A DNA stretch of 64,000 bases from Methanofollis sp. W23 (GTDB lineage Archaea; Halobacteriota; Methanomicrobia; Methanomicrobiales; Methanofollaceae). Numbering within the stretch: position 1 is the stretch's first letter; each line of letters opens with the position of its first letter. The position numbers were made by a program, and so were the translations under genes. The notes beneath the pieces were generated by a model that was given only the letters and a program-made list of their open reading frames with translations, ran no database searches and was not told the DNA's origin. Below are positions 55,006 to 63,472 of the stretch, one piece after another. Where the stretch lies: positions 1 through 64,000 of the forward strand of contig NZ_JAGGMN010000001.1 of assembly GCF_017875325.1 (NCBI RefSeq). Reading direction: 5' to 3'.

Positions 55006-56403
55006 CTACAGCCCTCCCGCCTCAGGGAAGAGAGGGATCGAGGTGCCGGCGCACCCGATGCAGTCCTCTGTCGCCTCCCCTATGATGAGATTCTCCACCC
55101 TCACCTGTCCCCGTATCTCTGCCTCATTCTTCACCCCCAGGGCATACCCCTCTATCCTGGAGCCGGTGATCAGGATCTCGGCCGGGTCCTTTGCAAGGGC
55201 GTCGATGGTGATGGCAGGTGAAGGGTGCGGCGTCGCAGAGTGGATTGTCATCCCCTCGATCAGGACATTCCTGGTCGTGCCGGTCCAGATATAGACCGGA
55301 TACTCGGTAGCCTCGGTCTGGCACGAACGGAGTGTCAGGCCCTTCTCACCGATGCTGTGGATCCGAAACCCTTTTTCTGATCGCTCGTCCTTGCACTCGA
55401 CCAGGACACTCCCGTCCGCCGCCGAACAGTCGAACCCCACCAGGTTGTCGGCTGAAAGACATCTTTCCAGCGTTGTTTCCTCGTTGATAAGGAACCCCGC
55501 CCCGAAATCCGCAGTCCCTCCGCCACTCTTCTGTTTCTGACCATTATCTCTTGCCTCACACCCGATGAACCGGATCGAACGGAGCACCGTGTCGGGTTCG
55601 ACATGAAATCCCGATTCCCAGCATCCGCTTGCACTACAATCGATATAGGTGATATTCTCTGCCGATTGGAGTGATTCGGCAACGTCGAACCCGACATCCC
55701 AGGCCTCGGTGTGCTCCTGGTCTTCCCCATAATACTGGGCATATCGGCCACAGTTGACGGCCCGGCAGTCGGTGTAGGTGATGTCACGGACTCTATGTGT
55801 CGTCCCCCCGCCGTCATGGACGAATCCCCATCTGTCCCCGTCGACCGCCTCGCAATTGACAAATGCGACGTCTTCGATCACCTCGTCGTACGCATAGACC
55901 ATGAATGAAGCGATATAGGAATCATCGACCCCGGTCACTGCCACGTCCTCGACCAGGTTGTGCGAGGTGGAGATATAGACCCGGCCGCTCCCGGTCACGC
56001 CAAAACTGGAGAGGGTGACATTGTCTCCTCTGGTGAGCGCAACCGACGCCGAGCCTGAGAACTGAAGCACCGTGAGGTCGGCCCCCTCGCCGGTCAGGAC
56101 CGCATTTGCCCCTGGCCGTATCGAGTCAGAGCAATGATAGGTGCCTTCCACCAGGTAGACCTGCCCCCCTGATTCGGGGAGCGCTTCAAGGGCGGCATTG
56201 ATCTCGACCTGATCGTCGGTCCCGTCGCAGAGATAGGCAGCCTCGTTCTCATAGGGAGACCCGACCGGGGCGATGACGATCGCGTTCTCCAGTCTCTCCT
56301 CTCTCCCATACAGGATGATCTCTGAGAGAAGGTCGTAGCCCACCATCAGGGCGAGCACGACAATGATCAGGATGAGCAGTCCATGGGCCATATCAAGACG
56401 CAT
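55006..56403 (-). CDS. Membrane-anchored beta-helix protein, paralogue of the surface protein
   Basis: 465 residues. An uncleaved N-terminal membrane helix (LLILIIVVLALMVGYDLL) is followed by a right-handed beta-helix closely matching residues 30-450 of the neighbouring protein: DDQVEINAALEALPESGGQVYLVEGTYH style N-terminus, GRVYISTSHNLVEDVAVTG, EAWDVGFDVAE, CWESGFHVEP, DFGAGFLINEET and PVYIWTGTTRNVLIEGM. It lacks the Thr-Pro linkers and repeated domains. Pectate-lyase-like folds include lyases, epimerases and plain adhesins; conserved catalytic residues were not established. An ATG 12 bases downstream is an alternative start. Confidence 0.85.
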   Translation of the reverse strand: MRLDMAHGLLILIIVVLALMVGYDLLSEIILYGREERLENAIVIAPVGSPYENEAAYLCDGTDDQVEINAALEALPESGGQVYLVEGTYHCSDSIRPGANAVLTGEGADLTVLQFSGSASVALTRGDNVTLSSFGVTGSGRVYISTSHNLVEDVAVTGVDDSYIASFMVYAYDEVIEDVAFVNCEAVDGDRWGFVHDGGGTTHRVRDITYTDCRAVNCGRYAQYYGEDQEHTEAWDVGFDVAESLQSAENITYIDCSASGCWESGFHVEPDTVLRSIRFIGCEARDNGQKQKSGGGTADFGAGFLINEETTLERCLSADNLVGFDCSAADGSVLVECKDERSEKGFRIHSIGEKGLTLRSCQTEATEYPVYIWTGTTRNVLIEGMTIHSATPHPSPAITIDALAKDPAEILITGSRIEGYALGVKNEAEIRGQVRVENLIIGEATEDCIGCAGTSIPLFPEAGGL

Positions 56404-56980
56404 CTGTCATTCTCTTCCAGTTCTTTCTCTGGTCAGGAAGCCACAAAGCCGGTATGATCAACCCCCACCTGGTGCACCAGACCATATAAGGATGCAGGAC
56501 CGATCGGTCCGGGTGCCTTGTACCGACTATAGGGAGTACACGTCCGTATTCTCGCATCCAGGGCCATTGCATTTTTCTCCAATCTTGAAACAGAATATGG
56601 CTCCTGGAACCGTAGTGTATATGGGATAAGATATATATATTGCTTTATGTATTTCATCTATGGGTCGGACCTGCCCCTATGGCGGCGTGCGTCCCCACCC
56701 TGGATGACCCGGGCCTGGAGGCCCCCTCGTATGAGAGAGTTCTCTTTGGCCGGGTAAGCTCCCTGCCAGGGCGATCTTTCAAACTCCAGCGAGGTCAGCA
56801 TGAAGAGGAGACCTGCATTTCTGGCGCCAGGAAAAGGCTCTGTTCCGTTTTCTCCAGGAAAGAGGGGCATCCATGGTGTGTACGCCTCTCTGTCATGGTC
56901 CCTATCGCAAAACGCTACCGGAGGTGAATCGAGCATCCTATTCCCGACCTGAAGGTCGGGGGCATTGGTGCCTGGTGAAG
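56404..56980. promoter_or_regulatory. Divergent intergenic region with palindromes and TATA boxes
   Basis: Between the beta-helix gene (minus) and a GT4 gene (plus). Contains CTGGTGCACCAG (56470-56481), CCATATAAGG (56482-56491) and GGACCGATCGGTCC (56497-56510), two perfect palindromes flanking a TATA-like string. A self-complementary TATATATATA core at 56631-56640 could serve either direction. The right 300 bases show nothing further. Confidence 0.5.
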
Positions 56981-58249
56981 ATGAAATCCCAGGAGAGTCA
57001 GCCCTTGAAGATCCTCATTGCCGACCCGCTCGATCTCTCTGACCCGATAAATGGGAGGCAGGTCCATGTCTACGAGATCATCAGGGGGCTTGCACGCTCT
57101 GGTCACCAGGTCTATGTCCTGTCCGGGCAGGAACCAGAGTTCTCAGGCCAGGGATCTATCACATGCCTTGCGATCGACGATACGAACCTCACCACGATGT
57201 ACGCCAGTGTCGTGGGCGCACTCTTCAGGCTGTTTGGTGCAGGCCAGGTCGACGTGATATATTCGAGGACTTCGCTTTTTGGGGCTCTCTCCTCTTCAAT
57301 ATCCAGAATTTTCGGTGCAAAACCGATAGTATGTGAGGTAAATGGGTTTTTTGCAGATGAAATAGAGTTCATCAACAAGAACCGCTCTTCCACCACGATC
57401 AAAGACCGGATCAACCTTGAGATCTGCCAGAAGTCAGAGCGCTACCTCCTCGGTCACGCCGCCAGAGTCGTCGCGGTCACCGAGGGGATCAAGCGCCTGA
57501 TCGTGGAAGGAGGCCTGGCCGAAGCGGATCGGATCAGCGTCATCGAAAACGGAGCAAACACCGACCTCTTCAGACCAGGCGACCCTGCCGATGCACGGGC
57601 TCATATGGGACTCTCGCAGGATTTTAGATATCTCTGCTTTGTCGGGAACTTTGCCCCATGGCAGGGACTCCAGTATATCGTCCAGGCGGTCCCGGCGATT
57701 GTCAGGGCCCATCCTGACTGCCGTGTGCTCCTGGTCGGCGACGGGGTGATGAGGGAGGACTGCACCAGGATGGGAGAGGCCCTGGGTGTCTCAGACTACC
57801 TGATCTTTTATGGCCCTGTCCCATATACCCGGGTTCCGGCCTGTGTACAGGCGTCAGACATCTGCATTGCGCCGTTTGTGAGGGAGAGGAACGCGGTCAT
57901 CGGACTTTCGCCGCTGAAGGTCTATGAATATATGGCATGCGGGAGGCCGGTGGTCGCCAGCGCCATTCCAGGCGTCAGCGAATTGCTTGTCCGTTCTGGC
58001 GGGGGCGTCCTGGTCAGGCCCGAGGATCCCCGTGCCCTTGCAGAGGCCGTCATCAGGCTCCTTTCCTCAGATGACCTGCGCCAGACCATGGGTGAACGTG
58101 CCGCCTCCTATGTGCGGGACCACCACACCTGGGCGAATGTGGCCGCACAGGTCTCTGCAGTCTGTGAAAAGGCGGCCGCGGCAGATCTCGAGGTCCCCGT
58201 CCCGACTGCCGCCCTCAGATCTGGGGCCAAGACCGATGACCCGCGGTGA
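56981..58249 (+). CDS. GT4 family glycosyltransferase
   Basis: About 422 residues: KILIADPLDLSDPINGRQVHVYEI at the start, DVIYSRTSLFGALSS, VVAVTEGIKRLIVEGGL, YLCFVGNFAPWQGLQYIVQA and the donor-site segment CIAPFVRERNAVIGLSPLKVYEYMACGRPVVAS. The ATG at 56981 is directly preceded by GGTGAAG; longer frames extend into non-coding DNA. It is the first gene of a plus-strand trio with a flippase and an asparagine-synthase-like enzyme. Confidence 0.9.
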   Translation: MKSQESQPLKILIADPLDLSDPINGRQVHVYEIIRGLARSGHQVYVLSGQEPEFSGQGSITCLAIDDTNLTTMYASVVGALFRLFGAGQVDVIYSRTSLFGALSSSISRIFGAKPIVCEVNGFFADEIEFINKNRSSTTIKDRINLEICQKSERYLLGHAARVVAVTEGIKRLIVEGGLAEADRISVIENGANTDLFRPGDPADARAHMGLSQDFRYLCFVGNFAPWQGLQYIVQAVPAIVRAHPDCRVLLVGDGVMREDCTRMGEALGVSDYLIFYGPVPYTRVPACVQASDICIAPFVRERNAVIGLSPLKVYEYMACGRPVVASAIPGVSELLVRSGGGVLVRPEDPRALAEAVIRLLSSDDLRQTMGERAASYVRDHHTWANVAAQVSAVCEKAAAADLEVPVPTAALRSGAKTDDPR

Positions 58250-58356
58250 CCATCGTTCACTCTGTTGAAATATGGAGGATATGGGGACGACCCCCTCGAA
58301 AGGACCTGCCAGATGACCTTCAGATCAGACAAAACCCCGCAGGAAGGGTGAACCTT

Positions 58357-59811
58357 ATGGCGCGATTTGCAGTCAATGTCCTGAAACTGGTATCTGCAAG
58401 TGTGGTAGCGCAGGTGCTGGGATTCCTTCTCCTCCCCATCATCACCCGTCTGTACGCTCCGATCGATTTCGGCATCTTTCAACTGGTCATGTCCATCACG
58501 GCGATCGTTGTCGTAGTCGCTCCTTTTTCCTATCAATTTGCGCTTATGCTCCCGAAAAAGGACAGCGATTCCATAAACCTGCTGGTCCTCTCGTTAGGGA
58601 TTGCACTCCTGATCACCCTGGTCACCGCCGTCCTGCTCATAGGGGGTTCGGACCTGATCGAGGAGAGGGTCGGCGTGGTCGGGTTTGGTCACTACACCTA
58701 TTTTGTGCCGATCCTTGTAGGTTTTAATGTGATTTACTTCATCCTGACATATTGGCTCTCACGAAAAGGCAGATATGGGGTGATAGGCCTCTCAAAGGTT
58801 CTGAACAACACCTTCTCAAAGGCGGTTCAGATCGGGGCAGGGCTCCTTGCAGCCTCACCCCTGGGGCTTCTCGGCGGCATGATCGCGGGTTTTGCCGTCG
58901 CCGACCTGGTCATGATCAGGGGCATGAAAGAGGACCGTCACCTGGTGGCCGACGTCAACAGGGAAAAGATGAAAAGTCTTGCGTCACGCTATCGACGCTT
59001 TCCCCTCTTCAACACCGGTTCAAACCTCACCAATACCCTTTCTTCTGAGGTCACCCCCTTCATGCTCGCGTTCTTCTTCAGCCCGGTGGTCACCGGGCTC
59101 TATGCCCTCGCCCACCAGGCCGTCAACATGCCGGTCCGTCTCATTGGCATCTCCACGTCGCAGGTGTTCTTCCAGAAGGCAAGTGAAGTGCAGAACCAGA
59201 CCGGGAACGTGAAAGAGTTTGTCCAGACAGTCCACACCAGTCTGATCAAACTGGGGGTCTTCCCCACGCTCCTCACCATGCTCATTGCCGAAGATCTCTT
59301 TGTCCTGGTCTTCGGGTCTGCCTGGTTGATGGCCGGGACATTTACGCAGATCCTTGCCCCATGGTTTTTCTTCGTCTTCTTGTCACTTCCTCTCTCAAGC
59401 ATATTTTCGGTGCTTGAAAAACAGAACATCGACCTCTCATTCAACCTGCTCATCCTGGTGTCCAGGGTCGTGGTGCTGGTGGCCGGGGGGATCTCTGGCG
59501 ACCCGGTCCTGACGATCCTGCTATATTCTGCGACCGGTGTCCTCTTCTCCGGGTTCATGAACATCTGGATCCTGCGGCTCTCAGGGATCAGCCTATTCAC
59601 TTCGCTCTCGACTATTGCCAGGTACGGGGCTCTTGGGGTCGTGATCGCCTCGCCTCTCATGGCAGTAAAGGTTCTTGGATCCTCCTTGATTGTGCTCCTG
59701 GTCATCTCAGTCCTTGTGACCGGTATTTATTATGCATGTATTATTTCGTATGACAATCGTCTCAGGACGACCTTCTTTGACCTTATTGGAGGGGAACGAA
59801 AATGGGTGTAA
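58357..59811 (+). CDS. Polysaccharide flippase (Wzx-like)
   Basis: About 484 residues with twelve to fourteen membrane segments. It opens MARFAVNVLKLVSASVVAQVLGF and has PIITRLYAPIDFGIFQLVMS, a conserved element of polysaccharide biosynthesis flippases, then FSYQFALMLPKKDSD. The ATG at 58357 is preceded by AGGGTGA at a 5-base spacing; the longer frame from 58246 overlaps the GT4 stop by 4 bp and lacks support. It overlaps the next gene by 10 bp. Confidence 0.9.
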   Translation: MARFAVNVLKLVSASVVAQVLGFLLLPIITRLYAPIDFGIFQLVMSITAIVVVVAPFSYQFALMLPKKDSDSINLLVLSLGIALLITLVTAVLLIGGSDLIEERVGVVGFGHYTYFVPILVGFNVIYFILTYWLSRKGRYGVIGLSKVLNNTFSKAVQIGAGLLAASPLGLLGGMIAGFAVADLVMIRGMKEDRHLVADVNREKMKSLASRYRRFPLFNTGSNLTNTLSSEVTPFMLAFFFSPVVTGLYALAHQAVNMPVRLIGISTSQVFFQKASEVQNQTGNVKEFVQTVHTSLIKLGVFPTLLTMLIAEDLFVLVFGSAWLMAGTFTQILAPWFFFVFLSLPLSSIFSVLEKQNIDLSFNLLILVSRVVVLVAGGISGDPVLTILLYSATGVLFSGFMNIWILRLSGISLFTSLSTIARYGALGVVIASPLMAVKVLGSSLIVLLVISVLVTGIYYACIISYDNRLRTTFFDLIGGERKWV

Positions 59812-61577
59812 CGGTTCAGTTGTCAAATCGGTATTCGCCATGGCGAAAGATAGAATATGATGACACTTCTTTCTGGATCAAGGGCCGTCTCCATCACCGC
59901 ACCGCCCTTCTGGACGATGCGGAGACTGCCAGGCTCTTTCTTGACGCATTCAGAAAATGCAGAGGAGGAGACCTTGCGCCGTGCCTTGCCCTGCTTGCCG
60001 ACCTGAACGGGATCTTTACCATCGTCGCGGATGACGGCGAATCAGTGGTCTGCTCCACAGATCCTATCAGAAGCATCCCGTTGTTTTTCAAGACCGAGAA
60101 CGGAACCCTGTATATTTCAGACGATGTCCATGCCCTCCATTCCTTTTCCCCCGCCTGGCCTGATGAAGAAGACTGCCTGGAATTTCTGTTGTCAGGGTAT
60201 GTGACCGGGCAGTCCACCCTGCTTGGAGATGTGGGGCAACTGCCTGCCGGCACATGCATGGCATATGACCGCAGGACCGGGGAGATCACCATGGCACCGT
60301 ACTTCCATTTCTGGTGCAGGAAGGTTCCTGACAGGTCTGAGGAAGAATTGGTGGCCGAACTGGATCCGATCTGCACCGCCGTCTTCTCCCGTCTCCTCGA
60401 GACCACCGAGGCAGAGGGCCGACACCTTGTCGTCCCGCTGAGCGGAGGACTGGACTCCCGCATCCTGGTGGCGATGCTCGGTCGGCTCGGGGCTAGGGAA
60501 GTGACCTGCTTCACGTATGGGTCCAGATATAACCTTGAGTCCTCGATCAGCCGGAGAGTGGCTGGAGTGATGGGATATCCCTGGCATTTTATCGAATATA
60601 CCCCTGAGACCTGGCGTGATCTTGATGATTCCGGAGACCTGGACCGGTATTTCAGGTATGCCGGCAATCTTGCGTGTCTTCCCCATGTCCAGGACCTGCC
60701 GGCGGTGCGTGCACTGCAGGAGAGGGACCTCATCCCTGACAATTCGGTCATTGTACCCGGACACGGGTCTGACCTGCTTTCAGGCTGTAAGATCCCGGAG
60801 ACCTATGATCCAGGTCTGGGTTTCACGGCCGGAGAGGTCGACGACCACCTGATCAACGTCCATTATTCAAATGTCGCATGGGGGAACGACCCGACCGTGC
60901 GCCGGTGTGCCGTGGACCGGATCCACGCGGCACTTGCCCCCCTGGGAGAGCCTTCCCGCAGGGACGAGGTGAATGGGGCGGATATGATCGATTATTTTGA
61001 CTTTCATGAGAGACAGGCCAAATATATCCTGAACTCGATGCGCGTCTATGAATTTTATGGATATGAATGGCGTCTCCCGTACTGGGACCTCGAGTTTGTC
61101 TCTTTTTTCCTCCAGACTCCGGTCCAGTACCGTATCGGGCAGCGCCTCTACAAACGGTTTGCCAGAGAACGCCTGTTCTCAGGAGAATTCTCTCGTCTCA
61201 GGCAGATCGAGTGCACGACACCCTTTGACTCTTCGGCCCTGTCGCGTGCCCTGACCACCCTTCGCCGGTGTCGTGTCCCGTATGACCGGATCAGCAAGAT
61301 GGGACTTTATTCACGCTGGTGGCGGGATCTCAAGCCGTTGCTGGAGGACCGTTTCTCCGACCGCCTGGACGTCTGCCCTGAGTATCCGGCCATCAGGCAG
61401 GTGATAGGCGGCCGGGACGCCGGCCTGAGGGGGGCGAATATCATCGGACTGTTGAATATTGAGTATCTGGTCAGACAGACCGGGGTCTGCTTCCTCCGGG
61501 AGGCGGGTCTCGGAGAGGTCGGCCTGGAGCATCCTGGGAAAGAAGAGGGGGGTGTCGAAGAAGGGGGGAGGAGATGA
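59802..61577 (+). CDS. Asparagine-synthase-like amidotransferase without N-terminal Cys
   Basis: 591 residues. An Ntn-type glutaminase-like domain occupies the first 190 residues but begins MGVTVQLSNRYS, so the catalytic Cys2 of true asparagine synthases is absent. The ATP pyrophosphatase domain has VVPLSGGLDSRILVAML near residue 225 and PGHGSDLLSG further on. In O-antigen clusters related proteins amidate uronic acids; here it could use free ammonia or another nucleophile. The last residues are acidic and low-complexity. It is coupled to the flippase and probably acts on the same glycan. Confidence 0.82.
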   Translation: MGVTVQLSNRYSPWRKIEYDDTSFWIKGRLHHRTALLDDAETARLFLDAFRKCRGGDLAPCLALLADLNGIFTIVADDGESVVCSTDPIRSIPLFFKTENGTLYISDDVHALHSFSPAWPDEEDCLEFLLSGYVTGQSTLLGDVGQLPAGTCMAYDRRTGEITMAPYFHFWCRKVPDRSEEELVAELDPICTAVFSRLLETTEAEGRHLVVPLSGGLDSRILVAMLGRLGAREVTCFTYGSRYNLESSISRRVAGVMGYPWHFIEYTPETWRDLDDSGDLDRYFRYAGNLACLPHVQDLPAVRALQERDLIPDNSVIVPGHGSDLLSGCKIPETYDPGLGFTAGEVDDHLINVHYSNVAWGNDPTVRRCAVDRIHAALAPLGEPSRRDEVNGADMIDYFDFHERQAKYILNSMRVYEFYGYEWRLPYWDLEFVSFFLQTPVQYRIGQRLYKRFARERLFSGEFSRLRQIECTTPFDSSALSRALTTLRRCRVPYDRISKMGLYSRWWRDLKPLLEDRFSDRLDVCPEYPAIRQVIGGRDAGLRGANIIGLLNIEYLVRQTGVCFLREAGLGEVGLEHPGKEEGGVEEGGRR

Positions 61578-62231
61578 TCCCGATCTGTCGTGGCAGATCC
61601 CCTCCCCTGCTGGGTGGATGACAGGAATGTTCAGCGGACCTGCGTCATCTTACAAAATACGATTCTGTAGAATCCCTCACCATTCCCCCCTCTCTGGCCG
61701 GGGGCGCGTGCCGCCCGCACCCCCATGAGGAAGAGAGGGCCTGGAAGACATATTCAATCACCATGAAGAGCGTAATGCCGTCCACCGCCTCTCGATCGCG
61801 TGGAGAGGCGGGAAGATGACTCAGTTGCCCCTTGGGGAAATAGGCAAAGGGTTTACCATGAACATGATCCTGACGATACTCTTTCCTGGTTTTTATGAGA
61901 ATTTGAACCATCCCGATTTCGTCGAAGATGATATGCAGATGAGAGAGACGTCTTCAGCATGATCGGGTGTGCCGCCCCAGATCGTAGAATCGTCCCTGCC
62001 ATCTCGCCCTGGGAGCACTCCTCCTGGAGGTCCCTCACGGCGAGGAGAGGGGTGGGGCGGCAGGTGAGTGGTGTCCTGCGCTCACGCGGGGGCCTGGAGA
62101 CCCACTCATCTTCGTCCCGTATGCGTGAACCAGGGGTTCATGCCTGATTCTCCAGGGCTGATTTATCCCTGCCCCTCTCTCCTGATCAGCGAGAGATGGG
62201 GGTGATCGACCCCCTGCAGTTCTGGGAAATT
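61578..62231. other. Intergenic element of the GGCTCTGTAGAA family with inner relics
   Basis: No gene. A left terminal repeat GATTCTGTAGAATCCC (61661-61676) and right end GATTCTCCAGGGCT (62146-62159) bound about 500 bases. Inside, in order: hairpin module GCCGGGGGCGCGTGCCGCCC (61696-61715), CATGAAGAGCGTAATGCCGT (61763-61782), the CATGATCCTG relic (61851-61976) and the hairpin GCGTGAACC/GGTTCATGC (62123-62143). Confidence 0.65.
61851..61976 (+). repeat. Copy of the CATGATCCTG relic repeat
   Basis: Most complete copy. It contains a 35-residue frame starting MNMILTILFPGFYENLN; the minus-strand copy at 23650-23760 has a matching frame beginning MNDPDDYSPDLHENLN. Similarity covers about 100 bases, ending in CTTCAGCATGATCGG. 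Confidence 0.72.
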
Positions 62232-63239
62232 TTACCCTGGCGAAAAAAGACTTTTTAACGTTGCGATCCGCTTGAAACGGGGCGAACGAGTGGTTGCCCC
62301 GTAGTACGGGACGAGACGTGCCCCGAAATTCATCGTAAATTCCGAGAGAAATGGGAGATTTGCCGTCATCATATTGACCTGCCCACACCCCTGTTCTTCC
62401 AGTTCCCTGAGCGAGTCTCTGACCAGGAGAAACGAACCCCCGCATGCCCGTAATTCAGGAGAAGTGACGGCCGCCCACCGGCAGGCCTTCTGCAGAAATG
62501 TGAGATAGAGATCCCCCCCGATCATCTCGCCGGACGCGTTCTCCGCGACCATCAGTCTGCACTGGCCAGAGCGGGAGAAGGTGTCGAACACCCCCTTGAG
62601 GAACTCGATACTCACCGCAGGGGAGGTGCCGCGGCGCCTGAAGGTCTCGGCAAACAGGGAACAAAATTCGGCGATATCCTCTGACGCCCTTATTGAGATA
62701 TTATTCTCTCCTGCTTTTTTCAGATTGCGCCTCGCATTTCTTGAGAGTTGAAGGGTCTCGGGGCTCAGGTAATAGGTGTAAAAGACGCCAGGGTCCCATC
62801 CCTCCCAGAGGAATGGCCTGATGTCGGTGTACCCCGGGGTGTTGACGATGTGGATGCTGTCGACCCCACCGTTGCCGAGATTTTTGATAAGGGATTGGGT
62901 TACAGTGGTTTTCCATCTCTCTTTTGCCATACTGGGGACCGAATCAGGGGGCGCGAAGAGAACCCCGCCAAATGGCGTCATCGGTGGGATGGAAGTGCCT
63001 ATGGTAAACATCCCCATCTTTCGCATAAACAGGGGGCACCCCCCCGCCAGGTTGTCCCCCACCCAGCACCCATAGATCCTGTATTCTACCCCTTGCAGGC
63101 TACTGACCGTCTTGAGCCATTGAGAGGTATGAAAAAGGGATCCAGACGGGGATGTATGGACATATTTGTCCCATAAAGGATATTCCCCGGGTTCCAATAC
63201 TCTAACAGGAAGATCGCGTGTACTGGCACTATTTTTCAT
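62232..63239 (-). CDS. FemAB/GNAT-like N-acyltransferase
   Basis: 335 residues. The N-terminus reads SGSLFHTSQWLKTVSS and the middle SRNARRNLKKAGENNISIRA, FAETFRRRG, then ENASGEMIGGDLYLTFLQKACRWAAVTS and ACGGSFLLVRDSLRELEEQGCGQVNM, the layout of BioF2-like/Acetyltransf_6 proteins related to FemAB peptidyltransferases. These add acyl or aminoacyl groups, often to sugars or cell-wall precursors. A GGAAGG ribosome-binding site lies 5 bases before the ATG. Divergent from the deacetylase-like gene, so the two may share regulation. Confidence 0.85.
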   Translation of the reverse strand: MKNSASTRDLPVRVLEPGEYPLWDKYVHTSPSGSLFHTSQWLKTVSSLQGVEYRIYGCWVGDNLAGGCPLFMRKMGMFTIGTSIPPMTPFGGVLFAPPDSVPSMAKERWKTTVTQSLIKNLGNGGVDSIHIVNTPGYTDIRPFLWEGWDPGVFYTYYLSPETLQLSRNARRNLKKAGENNISIRASEDIAEFCSLFAETFRRRGTSPAVSIEFLKGVFDTFSRSGQCRLMVAENASGEMIGGDLYLTFLQKACRWAAVTSPELRACGGSFLLVRDSLRELEEQGCGQVNMMTANLPFLSEFTMNFGARLVPYYGATTRSPRFKRIATLKSLFSPG

Positions 63240-63472
63240 AATTTCCTTCCTGATCTATTACTCTGATATGCAGTTCTACTACGTATCTGGGGAGGGGGGC
63301 ATCAGCATGATCACAAAGAGATGCCCTCTCTTCCCCCTGTCGCAAAGTGTTCTCGCACGTCAGGATCCTCTCCATGCTGCATCATTCTTTCTGCAGACTG
63401 ACAATCGATCCAATCCGACGATATCTCACACGGGGGATATAATTATATGTATATAGATATTGCCATATATGT
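63240..63472. promoter_or_regulatory. Divergent promoter region
   Basis: AT-rich towards 63440-63472, with TATGTATATAGATAT (63446-63460) as a TATA box for the plus-strand gene, putting its transcription start within a few bases of the ATG at 63473. No convincing minus-strand TATA box was identified. Confidence 0.5.
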
